This document shows positions 41,496 through 50,467 of a DNA stretch of 64,000 nucleotides, in pieces (positions within the stretch are counted from its first letter, which is position 1; each line of letters opens with the position of its first letter). The stretch is from NCBI RefSeq assembly GCF_024721155.1, contig NZ_JAHVAP010000004.1, positions 496,001 through 560,000 on the forward strand, written 5' to 3'. Both the position numbers and the translations under genes were made by a program. The notes under the pieces are model-generated. The model saw only the letters and a program-made list of their open reading frames with translations. It ran no database searches and had not been told where the DNA came from. The DNA comes from Mucilaginibacter phenanthrenivorans. Lineage in GTDB: Bacteria; Bacteroidota; Bacteroidia; Sphingobacteriales; Sphingobacteriaceae.

Positions 41496-44400
41496 TTAAA
41501 ACGTTACGTTACAGCCTACTGTGTAAACCGCAGAAACGGGGTAAGCGTTAAAATTCACGTTTGGTGAAAGTGAGCGGTTACCGTCGCCGGTATCAATACC
41601 CACTTCCGGGTTACCGCCTTTGTACCCTGTTATCAATATTGCATTCTGCGCGCTTATATAAACCCTGAAGTTTTTGCTGAACTTTGTTTTGAAGTTGTAT
41701 CCTAAATCAATATTCTTAACTGCTAAGTACGAGTTACTTTCAACCCAATATGATGGAAATTCATCGCGGGCAAGGTTGGTATTTGATACCGTTGTTGGCA
41801 GCAGACCAGCACCCGGCTTGCTTGCCGAACGCCAGCGGTCAATAACCGACTGTTCCACATTGAACACGCCGTCAAGATTTGTAGTGAATTGCTTGTAAAC
41901 ATCAAACACATGGCCACCAACCGAACCGGCGGTTACAATTTGCATATCAAAGTTTTTATAAGCAAAGTGGTTATTAAATCCGAAAGTGAACTGCGGCCAC
42001 GGATTACCTACAATGGTTTGGTCGTTACCGTCAATTACACCGTCGTGGTTAATATCCTTGTATTTAATATTACCAGCGTTCAAGCCCCATTTTGCGGCTT
42101 CTGCTTGTGTTTTAAAGATCCCATCAAATATGTAACCATAAAACTGGCCCATAGGTAAGCCTACTTGGGTAATGCTGGTTGCATTGTCATTCAAAGGAGC
42201 TTCCTTGATATTTGGCGTTGTGCCTAAATCAAGCACCTTGTTGCGATTAAACGAGATGTTAAAATCCGATGTCCAGTTAAAGCCGGTGCCCACGATGTTC
42301 TTGGTAGTTAAGGTAAACTCCCAACCCCTGTTACGTACGTTACCTACGTTTGCGGTTGCGAAATCATAGCCGGAAACTATTGGCACCGAAATGCCCTGCA
42401 ATAGCCGTTGGGTATAGCGGTTATAGTATTCAGCAATTAAGTAAACGCGGCCCTTAACCAGGGAGATATCCATGCCAATATCAAGCTGTTTTGTGGTTTC
42501 CCAGCCAAGATCAACATTACCTAATTGCAATAAGGAAGAACCTGGTGCAAGGGTGCCGTTAAATGTATAATTGGTAGGACCAACCGGCGAGGCATAGGCA
42601 TATTCAGGGATCGCATTGTTACCCGCAAGGCCATAGCTGCCTGTAAACTTCACCTCGTCTATAAATTCTGTTTTGGGGAAGAACGACTCCTCCGAAATGC
42701 GCCATCCTGCTGACACAGACGGGAATGTTCCCCAATTATGTCCCGGAGCAAACCTTGACGATCCATCACGACGGATTGATGCGCTTAATAAATACTTATC
42801 CTTATATGCATAGTTTACCCTGCCAATTACCGATAGTAACCGCCATTCTTCATCCCCTGCGCTTGCAGTAATAATTGTTGCTGCATTAACCGAGCGGATT
42901 GCATCATCGGCAAAGCCAGTTCCATATGTTAAGCGGTTATGATTGATCTCCTGCTGGATGGAATAATCGGCCAATACTGTTAGCGTATGATCGCCCCATG
43001 TTTTTTTATAGTTGATGCTGTTTTCATTCAGCCAGTTCAATGTGCTTGATGAATTAAATGACGCCGCTGTTTTTACCTGCTGCCCGTCGCGGTTTGGCAC
43101 GTTAAAACCGCCAAGGAACGATGGCCTGAAATAATCGCCGGTGCTGTTTTGGTAATCAATACCAAAAGTCGACTTTATATCAAGCCCGCTAACAATTTTC
43201 CAATCCGCATAAATATTGGCTAGTGTTCTAAACTGGCTGTATTTATTGGTGGTATTTACCAATTGGCTAACCGGGTTTGCATTCTGGAACGTGCCAGGCG
43301 AGCCAACCACATTGGTATATGATCCGTCGGGTTGTTTAACCGGGGTAAGCGGGCTTTCTAATAAGGCCTGGCTTAATACGCCGGAGTCAAAATGGCCGTC
43401 TGTTTGCTGTAAATTTCTCAGGCTATAGGTAGGCGCTAAACTAAGGCCAACCGTTAAATTCTTTATCAGGTCGGCATCTATCGCAGTTTTTAATGAGTAG
43501 CGTTGGAAGCCTGTATTCAATACTGTTCCCCGCTGGTCAAAATACCCTGCAGAAAATAATGATCTTACCTTTTCAGTGCCATTAGCAACGGTAACATCAT
43601 AGTTTTGCATAGGTGCGGTGCGGGTTACTGCATCAAACCAATCGGTGCCCTTGCCAAGCGCTGCCGGATTCCGGTACGCAGCGGGGATAGGGTCATTTGT
43701 ACCATTCACCTTATTGGCGTCCTGTATGGCTTCTGTGCGCCACTGTGCAAATTGCGCGGCGGTCATCATTTTTAGCTTGCTTTGCGAAAGGATGCTCTGA
43801 ACACCAGTAGAGGTGTTTACAGTTATGCTTGATTCACCTTTTTTTGCTCTTTTAGTGGTGATCAGGATAACCCCGTTTGATCCGCGCGAACCGTATATCG
43901 CGGTGGATGCTGCATCCTTTAAAACACTGATATTTTCTACATCGTCCGGATTGATGGTACTCAATGGGTTTGAATATTGGTCAAAACCTGGTGATACCGG
44001 AAAGCCGTCAATCACATATAGCGGATCATCACCGGCACCGATTGAACCTGCGCCGCGGATATTGATTGATACCCCACCGCCCGGTGTACCTGTTACCTGG
44101 TTTACAGTAACCCCGGCAAGCTGGCCAGCAAGCTTCAGATCAATACTGGCTGCTTTTATCTCTTTTATATTGGCCATTTTAACAGACCCAACGGCGCCAG
44201 TAACATCTTTACGTTCCTGGTTACCGTAGCCAATTACCACAACCTCCTTCATTTCGGTATTATCCTCCTGCAGGGTTATGTCGATGGCGGATTTTTTATT
44301 AACAGCGATCTCCTGTGTTTTGTAGCCGATAAATGAAAATACCAGGGTGGCATTGTCATCGGCTGTTAAGCTGTATTTTCCATCGGTGCCTGTAACCGTT

Positions 44401-44870
44401 CCGTCAGTAGTGCCTTTAATTCTTACGTTAACACCCGGCAACGGCAAATGCGTATTGTCGTAAACCGTACCTGAAACCGTAATTTTTGTTATGCTTTGTG
44501 CAGGTATATCCTTTTTGTTTACAACAATGGTTTTGTTTTCGATGGTATAGGTAAACGGCTGATTTTTGAAGCATTGTGCCAGCGCATCCTCAAGCGTCGC
44601 ATTATTTAGTTGCAGGGTAACGGGTGCTGCCGTTTCTACATCTTTGTAGCGGTAGAAAAACCCATACCCGCTTTGCTTTTCGATAGCCGAAAACACTTTG
44701 CGAATGGGTGAAGACTTTACGTTTAATGTGATGGTTTGCGAAAAACTTTTGGCGCTTAACTGCAAACAGCCAATTATAATTAATAGTACTGTTATCCTCA
44801 TAATCAAAAACAGTTGTTGAATTGTTTTTTTTGTGGCAATAAAAATTTTACCACTAGCGTTTAATGTCAT
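41496..44870 (-). CDS. SusC/RagA TonB-dependent receptor with STN domain
   Basis: This 1124-residue outer membrane receptor has a signal peptide, then an STN domain at about 45-115 (SGYGFFYRYKDVETAAPVTL, LEDALAQCFKNQPFTYTIE). This is the domain that contacts an anti-sigma (FecR) in the periplasm. It is followed by a carboxypeptidase-regulatory domain (HLPLPGVNVRIKGTTDGTV), the plug (NQERKDVTGAVGSVKM, DDPLYVIDGFPVSPGF) and a beta-barrel. The STN domain with the adjacent FecR indicates trans-envelope signalling: glycan binding releases an ECF sigma factor. An ATG at 44801 is possible too and starts a cleaner signal peptide. It heads the PUL 2 SusCD operon. Confidence 0.97.
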   Translation of the reverse strand: MTLNASGKIFIATKKTIQQLFLIMRITVLLIIIGCLQLSAKSFSQTITLNVKSSPIRKVFSAIEKQSGYGFFYRYKDVETAAPVTLQLNNATLEDALAQCFKNQPFTYTIENKTIVVNKKDIPAQSITKITVSGTVYDNTHLPLPGVNVRIKGTTDGTVTGTDGKYSLTADDNATLVFSFIGYKTQEIAVNKKSAIDITLQEDNTEMKEVVVIGYGNQERKDVTGAVGSVKMANIKEIKAASIDLKLAGQLAGVTVNQVTGTPGGGVSINIRGAGSIGAGDDPLYVIDGFPVSPGFDQYSNPLSTINPDDVENISVLKDAASTAIYGSRGSNGVILITTKRAKKGESSITVNTSTGVQSILSQSKLKMMTAAQFAQWRTEAIQDANKVNGTNDPIPAAYRNPAALGKGTDWFDAVTRTAPMQNYDVTVANGTEKVRSLFSAGYFDQRGTVLNTGFQRYSLKTAIDADLIKNLTVGLSLAPTYSLRNLQQTDGHFDSGVLSQALLESPLTPVKQPDGSYTNVVGSPGTFQNANPVSQLVNTTNKYSQFRTLANIYADWKIVSGLDIKSTFGIDYQNSTGDYFRPSFLGGFNVPNRDGQQVKTAASFNSSSTLNWLNENSINYKKTWGDHTLTVLADYSIQQEINHNRLTYGTGFADDAIRSVNAATIITASAGDEEWRLLSVIGRVNYAYKDKYLLSASIRRDGSSRFAPGHNWGTFPSVSAGWRISEESFFPKTEFIDEVKFTGSYGLAGNNAIPEYAYASPVGPTNYTFNGTLAPGSSLLQLGNVDLGWETTKQLDIGMDISLVKGRVYLIAEYYNRYTQRLLQGISVPIVSGYDFATANVGNVRNRGWEFTLTTKNIVGTGFNWTSDFNISFNRNKVLDLGTTPNIKEAPLNDNATSITQVGLPMGQFYGYIFDGIFKTQAEAAKWGLNAGNIKYKDINHDGVIDGNDQTIVGNPWPQFTFGFNNHFAYKNFDMQIVTAGSVGGHVFDVYKQFTTNLDGVFNVEQSVIDRWRSASKPGAGLLPTTVSNTNLARDEFPSYWVESNSYLAVKNIDLGYNFKTKFSKNFRVYISAQNAILITGYKGGNPEVGIDTGDGNRSLSPNVNFNAYPVSAVYTVGCNVTF

Positions 44871-44930
44871 AACTTTGAATGTTTTGGTTTATATTTCTAT
44901 TGATGATAGCGTAAACCCATCCATTTTTTA

Positions 44931-44963
44931 AAACCGGAGGGTGTTGCAGCACCCGCCGGTTTT
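44931..44963. terminator. Hairpin between FecR and SusC of PUL 2
   Basis: AAACCGGAGGGTG and CACCCGCCGGTTT form a 13-bp stem with one mismatch. It is flanked by T runs on the plus side and by TTTT on the minus side. It lies about 100 bases after the FecR stop and 60 bases before the SusC ATG. It likely ends FecR transcripts so that SusC depends on its own sigma-controlled promoter. Confidence 0.65.
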
Positions 44964-45065
44964 TTCATTTTGGGATAAGGGATTCAGGGAGAGTATTATT
45001 TATGACTTTGTCGGTGTTTTTTCATAGCAAGGGATTTAATGGCTTTTAATTACTTATTGCGTTTT

Positions 45066-46223
45066 TCAGGGCGTTACAATTATATTTTTGTTTTCAATTT
45101 TAAAGTGCACATGACTCAGTTCGAGTATCCGCAGCACCTGCGACAGCTTTACGCCTCGCTCAATTCTACCCACAAATTCATCGTCCGGAATTTTACCTTC
45201 GTAAGTAACCTTTGTATCATACCAGCGTGATAGCTGCGCCATTATTTCCTGTATGTTTGAGCGGTCGAACTCAAAATAGCCGTTCTTCCAGGCTATGGCC
45301 AGGTCGGTGTCAACATCAACAACCTTAATTTGCCCGTTTTTATTTACCATACCCTGCTGACCGGGTTTTAAAACATTGCTTGCCTGCCCGATAGATAACT
45401 TTACAGAACCTTCCAGCAACGTAGTCTTCACAGCAGCTTCGTCATTATAGGCCATAATGTTAAAATGTGTGCCTAAAACCTTTACCTGCATATCATTCAC
45501 CTTAACAATAAACGGCATGGCCGCATTTTTTGCTACTTCAAAATAAGCCTCTCCGGTAAGCTCAACTATACGTTGACTGCCTTTAAACGCAGTTGGATAT
45601 TTTATTGAGGATTCTGAATTCAGCCAAACTTTGGTGCCATCAGCCAGTAAAACCTGGTATTGACCACCTGCCTTTGTGGTCATGGTATTATACATGTTCT
45701 CATCGGCAGTAGTACTTTTTACACCATCGGCAGCATATACTATCTGCCCGTCCTTTTCCTTCTTTATGCTAATTTTCCCGTTTTGGGTCAAAATGCCGTT
45801 TTTTGCAGAATCAAGTACATAGGTTGCACCATTGCTTAGGGTAAGTGTGGCCTTGTTGCCGCCGGGATTAACATCATGCGTAACAGCGGGTTTGTTAACA
45901 GCCACCTGGTTTTGCTGCTGCCTGTGCATTATGCAATACATAATAGTGCTGGCGGCGGCTAAAAATATAGCCGCAGCAGCAACGTGCTTTAGCACAGGTA
46001 TAGAGAATATTTTGCGCTTTTTATTATTTGATTGAGCAACTGCGTTTTGCAACCTGCTTAGCATTTTATCTTCAAGCTGTTGTTTTGCGCCAAACACATC
46101 ATTATCCCACTCCGCGTCCGACTGGAAGCTGTCGAAAAAATTCAGCAGCAACTGTTCCTCCTCAACGGACGCGTTGCCCGCTAAATACTTATCGATAAGC
46201 TGACGGAATTCTTGCTGGTTCAA
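45066..46223 (-). CDS. FecR family anti-sigma factor
   Basis: This 385-residue inner membrane protein has a cytosolic N-terminal sigma-binding domain (QQEFRQLIDKYLAGNASVEE). A single transmembrane helix lies near residues 82-102 (AAAAIFLAAASTIMYCIM). The periplasmic part carries FecR signature repeats (GAYVLDSAKNG, YQVLLADGTKVWLNSESSIK, LTGEAYFEVAKNAAMPF, VKVLGTHFNIMAY). A C-terminal DUF4974 ends the protein. The only start in reach is a TTG at 46223. It should hold an ECF sigma factor, the natural partner being the sigma gene at 49175. That gene is no longer adjacent (3 kb away), which is unusual. Confidence 0.93.
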   Translation of the reverse strand: MNQQEFRQLIDKYLAGNASVEEEQLLLNFFDSFQSDAEWDNDVFGAKQQLEDKMLSRLQNAVAQSNNKKRKIFSIPVLKHVAAAAIFLAAASTIMYCIMHRQQQNQVAVNKPAVTHDVNPGGNKATLTLSNGATYVLDSAKNGILTQNGKISIKKEKDGQIVYAADGVKSTTADENMYNTMTTKAGGQYQVLLADGTKVWLNSESSIKYPTAFKGSQRIVELTGEAYFEVAKNAAMPFIVKVNDMQVKVLGTHFNIMAYNDEAAVKTTLLEGSVKLSIGQASNVLKPGQQGMVNKNGQIKVVDVDTDLAIAWKNGYFEFDRSNIQEIMAQLSRWYDTKVTYEGKIPDDEFVGRIERGVKLSQVLRILELSHVHFKIENKNIIVTP

Positions 46224-46311
46224 AACTAATTTCGTTTTATAAGGAGAGTAAAAATTAAGGGCTATCCCCTATGGGGATGGAAAATATTTTTTGAAGCGTG
46301 ATGTTTGTTGT

Positions 46312-46482
46312 ACAGACTTTGCCGTTTTGATTTTGATCTCCGCTATGATATCAGCTCCTTCAGCACATTGGGCCATGCAGAAGTGGCTGGAAAACTATCC
46401 ATTCCGGATTGCGATGGATGCATGGGTATTCTTGCTGGCGGCAGTATTTGTGTTATTTATAATTTTTTATCGTATTGAGGTA
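46312..46482 (+). pseudogene. Fragment of an ABC transporter permease (FtsX/MacB type)
   Basis: The plus-strand frame reads TDFAVLILISAMISAPSAHW, then AMQKWLENYPFRI and DAWVFLLAAVFVLFII. This resembles the last transmembrane part of MacB/FtsX-type permeases in Bacteroidota (a P/A-xx-W-W-x-M-x-x-W-L region, then FxYRI and a WxF helix), but no start or complete protein is present. The homology ends where the lipoprotein gene on the other strand begins. It is a remnant of a larger gene, cut on both sides, in the gap that separates FecR from its sigma factor. Confidence 0.55.
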
Positions 46483-47562
46483 ATTCAACAAATAAGGCCG
46501 CTTTTTTTTACTGATCATCATTTTTTGATATTTAGTATAATAAGCATTTATAGCCAGCAACTCGTTATCATTAAGGTAATATGACAGTATTTGCGCCTGG
46601 TTAATTTTCGTGCCGGTAAAGTCAGGCTGCAACGTTTTGGTTTGCTTATTCCAACTATATTTTACAACAGTTGAATCGTTCACAATCATTGGCCTGTTAT
46701 TGTACGACACCGAATCGAAATCACCAGGCTCGGTTGTATCAGGCAGTGTTTGATGATATACCATCTTAATGGTTAGCGGAATTGTCCGTTTAACTGTCGA
46801 CTCAAACCATAACTCCCGAAGACCCCATGGCGATGGCTGCAGCAGGTTGGTATTTTCAGGGATATTTAAAACAGGTATCAGTTGGTCGCCGTCATATTTA
46901 TAAAAGAAGTATTGGTTCCACCAAATCCCGCTGCCACTGTTAAATTCAATCATTCGGTAAACTATCGTATTACCATCGCCTGCAGGATAATATTTAATAT
47001 CATCATCAAAGTATTTACTATAGCCGTCCTGTTTGGCAATAATCCTGTTATCCCTAAAAAAATACAAGTCAGACCCATTACAGTGTTCAGCATCGCTCAC
47101 ACGCACTGCAAATTGCCTTAATTTATCAAACGGAAAATATGATAAATGAACATATCCTTTTTTTACACTGTCAAGCAATCCGTTGGCATTACACGTACTG
47201 TCACCGCTCAATTCGCCGAAGATGGTCCGCGCTAACCGCGGTGTTATCATCTTGGCTTTGATAGCCTTTTTAAGCTGCTCAAAATCATTGGCCGGCACCA
47301 GCCGATTCATAGGTTTGGTGAAATTCTTAAATATCGAATCGACCCCAAAAGCCACCTTATCAGCTAGTGTCTTCTGCGCCAGGTGCCCTACACTATCTAA
47401 AAATGCTTCAAGTTGTTTGTCGGTATATTTCACGATTGCCTTTTCGGCAGGGGGTGACTTTTTTTCAACCTTTTTACGTACATCCTTTTTTACAGCGGAT
47501 TTAGGTTTATTATTACAGCTTAACAATGTCAGGATAAAAAATATCCCGTAGAAAGTCTTCAT
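46453..47562 (-). CDS. Hypothetical lipoprotein, 369 aa
   Basis: The signal peptide has the lipobox LTLLSC followed by NNKPKSAVKKDVRKKVEKKS, a strongly basic and then charged linker. The rest is a beta-rich domain with many aromatic residues (YFPFDKLRQFAV, GIWWNQYFFYKYDGDQLIPV). The C-terminus is lysine-rich. No family is recognised and no catalytic motif is seen. Its 3' end overlaps the opposite-strand permease fragment. It lies in the segment between the sigma and FecR genes, divergent from the NTF2-like gene. The basic N-terminus and rich aromatics suggest an envelope binding role, unproven. Confidence 0.6.
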   Translation of the reverse strand: MKTFYGIFFILTLLSCNNKPKSAVKKDVRKKVEKKSPPAEKAIVKYTDKQLEAFLDSVGHLAQKTLADKVAFGVDSIFKNFTKPMNRLVPANDFEQLKKAIKAKMITPRLARTIFGELSGDSTCNANGLLDSVKKGYVHLSYFPFDKLRQFAVRVSDAEHCNGSDLYFFRDNRIIAKQDGYSKYFDDDIKYYPAGDGNTIVYRMIEFNSGSGIWWNQYFFYKYDGDQLIPVLNIPENTNLLQPSPWGLRELWFESTVKRTIPLTIKMVYHQTLPDTTEPGDFDSVSYNNRPMIVNDSTVVKYSWNKQTKTLQPDFTGTKINQAQILSYYLNDNELLAINAYYTKYQKMMISKKKRPYLLNYLNTIKNYK

Positions 47563-47654
47563 TCTTGGATGGTCCGGGGAGTAAGATCGGCTCTTTAAAT
47601 TTACTTTTTTTTTCGTTGATATTTACAAATTTTAGTGTGATTTCATGTATTTTT

Positions 47655-47684
47655 CCGTCGGTTCAAGCGTGCTTGAACCGACGG
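47655..47684. promoter_or_regulatory. Perfect 14-bp inverted repeat
   Basis: CCGTCGGTTCAAGC, two bases, then its exact complement. It lies in the intergenic region between the divergent lipoprotein (47562) and NTF2-like (47848) genes, so it is an operator or a two-way regulatory hairpin. It has T runs on the plus-strand upstream side, not after it, so it is not a normal terminator. Confidence 0.5.
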
Positions 47685-47847
47685 ACTTGGTTATACGGCC
47701 ACCATTTACTTGCCTCGGCTTTTAATTCTATAGGGGTAGTAAATTCGCCGTTCTCAATTTCAGCATTTCCCTTTCAGCATGTAACCTGTTTCCAAATCTT
47801 ATCGTCACAGTAAAAAAAACGATAAGATAAAAACTTGCTCATACATT

Positions 47848-48336
47848 ATGGAAACTAAAAAAAATACCCTTTTCTGTATACTACTAATGTTAATCCTTGC
47901 TTCGGCATGCAGCACGCCTGCTAAGCAAGTATATACGCGCCCTGCCTACAAACCGGAATCAAAGGAACTCTACGACGAGATCGTCCGAATGGATAGTATT
48001 TGGGAAGATTCCTATAATCACTGCAAGATGGATGTGCAGGATCAACTGCTATCGGATGACATCGAATTTTTTCATGACCAGGGCGGTTTGCTCACTTCAA
48101 AAGCAAAGCTGGTGGAAGCCTATAAGAACAATATTTGCGGAAAAGTTACCCGCGAGCTGTTGAAGGGCAGTATTGAAGTTTACCCGATTAAAGATTATGG
48201 CGCAGTCGAAATGGGCTATCACCGGTTTCATAGTATTCATGACACCGGCCCAAATTCAAAATTTGCCCGTTTCGTACATACCTGGAAAAGGGTGAACGGC
48301 ACCTGGAAAATTACGCGTGTGATCAGCCTGCACTAA
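47848..48336 (+). CDS. NTF2/SnoaL-like lipoprotein, DUF4440-type
   Basis: This 162-residue protein has a lipobox (LILASAC) and then STPAKQ. It continues with an NTF2-fold domain: ELYDEIVRMDSIWEDSYNHC, SDDIEFFHDQGGLLTSKAKL, YGAVEMGYHRFHSIHD, and the closing FARFVHTWKRVNGTWKITRV. This resembles DUF4440/YybH-type proteins, whose fold forms a pocket for small ligands. No catalytic residues are assigned. It is on the plus strand, divergent from the 369-residue lipoprotein, and has a short operator-like inverted repeat (CTTATCGT, 47798-47826) just upstream. Confidence 0.75.
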   Translation: METKKNTLFCILLMLILASACSTPAKQVYTRPAYKPESKELYDEIVRMDSIWEDSYNHCKMDVQDQLLSDDIEFFHDQGGLLTSKAKLVEAYKNNICGKVTRELLKGSIEVYPIKDYGAVEMGYHRFHSIHDTGPNSKFARFVHTWKRVNGTWKITRVISLH

Positions 48337-48487
48337 TTGACGGGTTTGTTGTTTAAAAAGTTGATTGCCTGTGATCTTAAATATTTGAGATTTATGATTT
48401 AATTTTAATATTTGAAATAACGTCGGCCATTGGCAACTTAAGAATAGGTTATCAAGCATGGCGACAAAATAGCCAAAGAAAGAAATC

Positions 48488-49153
48488 ATGAAGCTTCTTC
48501 TTACTTCCGCCGGTATCAGCAACACGAGCATCCATAACGCCCTTGTTGAACTCCTGGGCAAACCGGTTGCCGAGGCAAGCGCCCTTTTCGTGCCCACCGC
48601 GATATACGGGATAAAAGGCGGCGCTGATATAATACGGAGGGTGATCCGCGGGTCATTAGGCGACCCTTTCTGCGAATTGGGGTGGAAGTCACTGGGGTTG
48701 CTGGAGCTAACCGCGTTGCCCAGCATCAAACGAGAGCTTTGGATTCCCATGCTGCAGGAGACAGACGCCTTGCTGGTGGGAGGTGGTGACTGCCAGTACC
48801 TGTGCTACTGGATGCAGCAATCCGGATTGACTGACTTATTGCCGTCGCTGCTGCGCAAAACGGTGTACGTGGGCCTGAGCGCCGGGAGCATGATAATGAC
48901 CCGTTTTGGAACCACCTACGGTAACCATGTCCTGCCGGCCGAAACGGATAAATCGCTGAACCTGGTTGATCTTGCCATACATCCGCACCTGGATCATGAA
49001 TGGTTTCCGGAGAATTCACTAGCCAGCATAGAGAAGCTGGCTGCTACCATACCAGTCCCGTCATACGCGATTGACGATCAGACCGCCATAAAAGTGACCG
49101 ATGGCGCCGTTGAAGTCATCTCCGAAGGACATTGGAAGCTGTTTACTCCTTAA
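48488..49153 (+). CDS. Peptidase S51 (dipeptidase E-like)
   Basis: This 221-residue cytosolic protein has the class I glutamine-amidotransferase-like fold used by peptidase E. The active-site Ser131 lies in VGLSAGSM, preceded by LLVGGGDCQYL. The rest follows PepE, including a His (HPHLDHEW, near 160-170). PepE cleaves Asp-X dipeptides; other S51 members act on cyanophycin. It is a plus-strand gene convergent with the ECF sigma gene (stop codons 21 bases apart), placed between the separated sigma and FecR genes. Confidence 0.85.
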   Translation: MKLLLTSAGISNTSIHNALVELLGKPVAEASALFVPTAIYGIKGGADIIRRVIRGSLGDPFCELGWKSLGLLELTALPSIKRELWIPMLQETDALLVGGGDCQYLCYWMQQSGLTDLLPSLLRKTVYVGLSAGSMIMTRFGTTYGNHVLPAETDKSLNLVDLAIHPHLDHEWFPENSLASIEKLAATIPVPSYAIDDQTAIKVTDGAVEVISEGHWKLFTP

Positions 49154-49174
49154 GCTTGATAGTGAAACGAAAGG

Positions 49175-49747
49175 CTATCTTAGCAAAAAATAAACAATAG
49201 CGGCAATAACTGTGGTGGTTAACGACGTGCGCAAATGTCGCAATGCTTTTGTTATTTGGTTTTCTACTGTTTTGGGGGATATGTTAAGCCGCTCGGCAAT
49301 TTGTTTGTGCGACAGTTGTTCCTCGCGACTTAACTTATAAACTTCCCGGCATTTTTCGGGCAATTGGTTTACTACTGAATTTATCTGGCCTATCAGTTCC
49401 TTGTACTCAATGTTATGATAGGTTTCCGGCGTTTGCAGCCGTTCTAACAAATTATCATAAATATCGGCCCTAACCGCACCTGATTTAATCTGCCGGTAAA
49501 CCTCGTACCTGATTGACGCATACAGGTACGCTTTTAACGATACGTTGATTTCGATAGCATGGCGATTATTCCATAGTTTTATAAAAAGCTCCTGGATTAT
49601 ATCCTCGCAGGCCTGCTGATCCTTCAGGATATTATGGGCCGAGACATACAGCATTTGCCAGTATTTTTTGTAGATAATTGACAACGCAATATCATCATCG
49701 TGTTTTAAACGATCAATTAATTCGCTATCAATCAAATGGTCCGGCAT
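49175..49747 (-). CDS. ECF RNA polymerase sigma factor
   Basis: This 190-residue sigma-70 family protein has region 2 (SIIYKKYWQMLYVSAHNILK, DIIQELFIKLWNN) and region 4 (LPEKCREVYKLSREEQLSHK, IAERLNISPKTVENQITKAL). It ends in a hydrophobic segment (TTTVIAAIVYFLLR), as seen in many FecI-like Bacteroidota sigma factors. Such sigma factors are held by FecR anti-sigma proteins and activate SusC/D genes. FecR is normally the next gene; here three genes and a pseudogene fragment lie between them. The start at 49747 is an ATG. Confidence 0.93.
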   Translation of the reverse strand: MPDHLIDSELIDRLKHDDDIALSIIYKKYWQMLYVSAHNILKDQQACEDIIQELFIKLWNNRHAIEINVSLKAYLYASIRYEVYRQIKSGAVRADIYDNLLERLQTPETYHNIEYKELIGQINSVVNQLPEKCREVYKLSREEQLSHKQIAERLNISPKTVENQITKALRHLRTSLTTTVIAAIVYFLLR

Positions 49748-49845
49748 ATAAAACGAATATAAAAAATATGCTCAATATTCTGTATGGTTTTGTAATAATA
49801 CATTATTTTGTTACGACTAATGAAAATTAAGGTTAAATTATTAAC

Positions 49846-50463
49846 CTATAATAAATTACCCCTTAGTGTCTTAACCGGGTTGCCGCGCTCCAGCGAATGG
49901 TGTTGCAGCCATTTGCTTTGCTGCTGCTCAACCAGTTGCCCGGTTTGCCGGGCCAGCACTTTTCCTTCTAACCTGCTTAAACATAATTTTTTATTTTCCA
50001 GCTGCGACCGGCTATCCATAGCGAACACCTGTATACCCGACGGCAAATGCAAACCTCTTACCGCCGTCTCAACCTTGTTAACGTTTTGCCCGCCCGGCCC
50101 CGACGCCCTGGTGGTTTCAAGCTTTACATCCTTTAAATCCCACTTAGGCAGTTCTTTAACATCGAAAACCGCCACCCCTGCAAACCAGTTTTTGCGCTTA
50201 TGATTTTTTCGGAACGGGCTTGGGCCTATCCATTGAATAGTGCCCTGCCATTCGGCAATCAAAACCTGCAAATCGTCGCCCTGCGCCGTTAATGTTGCTG
50301 ATAATAATGTATCAGGATATTCACCTTTTATAGTTTCCAATACTTCAATTTGTATTCCCTGTTGCTTTGCCTGCTTTAACAGCATTTGCAGCACAAGGGC
50401 AACAACCCGGCAACATTCTGCCAGGCCCTTGCCTGCTGTAATTTGTATAATTACCTTTTTCAT
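49846..50463 (-). CDS. prfH: Peptide chain release factor homologue PrfH
   Basis: This 205-residue protein carries the peptidyl-tRNA hydrolysis domain of class I release factors, with the GGQ motif at residues 124-126 in [18 protein letters not shown], and the downstream QSRLEGK-like helix. The codon-recognition domains of RF1/RF2 are missing, as in the PrfH family. Its N-terminal part (about residues 1-100) has a different fold. PrfH works with RtcB2 in rescue: PrfH frees ribosomes with damaged decoding centres, and RtcB2 then repairs the 16S rRNA. It starts four bases after the rtcB stop, so the two are cotranscribed and coupled. Confidence 0.9.
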   Translation of the reverse strand: MKKVIIQITAGKGLAECCRVVALVLQMLLKQAKQQGIQIEVLETIKGEYPDTLLSATLTAQGDDLQVLIAEWQGTIQWIGPSPFRKNHKRKNWFAGVAVFDVKELPKWDLKDVKLETTRASGPGGQNVNKVETAVRGLHLPSGIQVFAMDSRSQLENKKLCLSRLEGKVLARQTGQLVEQQQSKWLQHHSLERGNPVKTLRGNLL

Positions 50464-50467
50464 TGTT

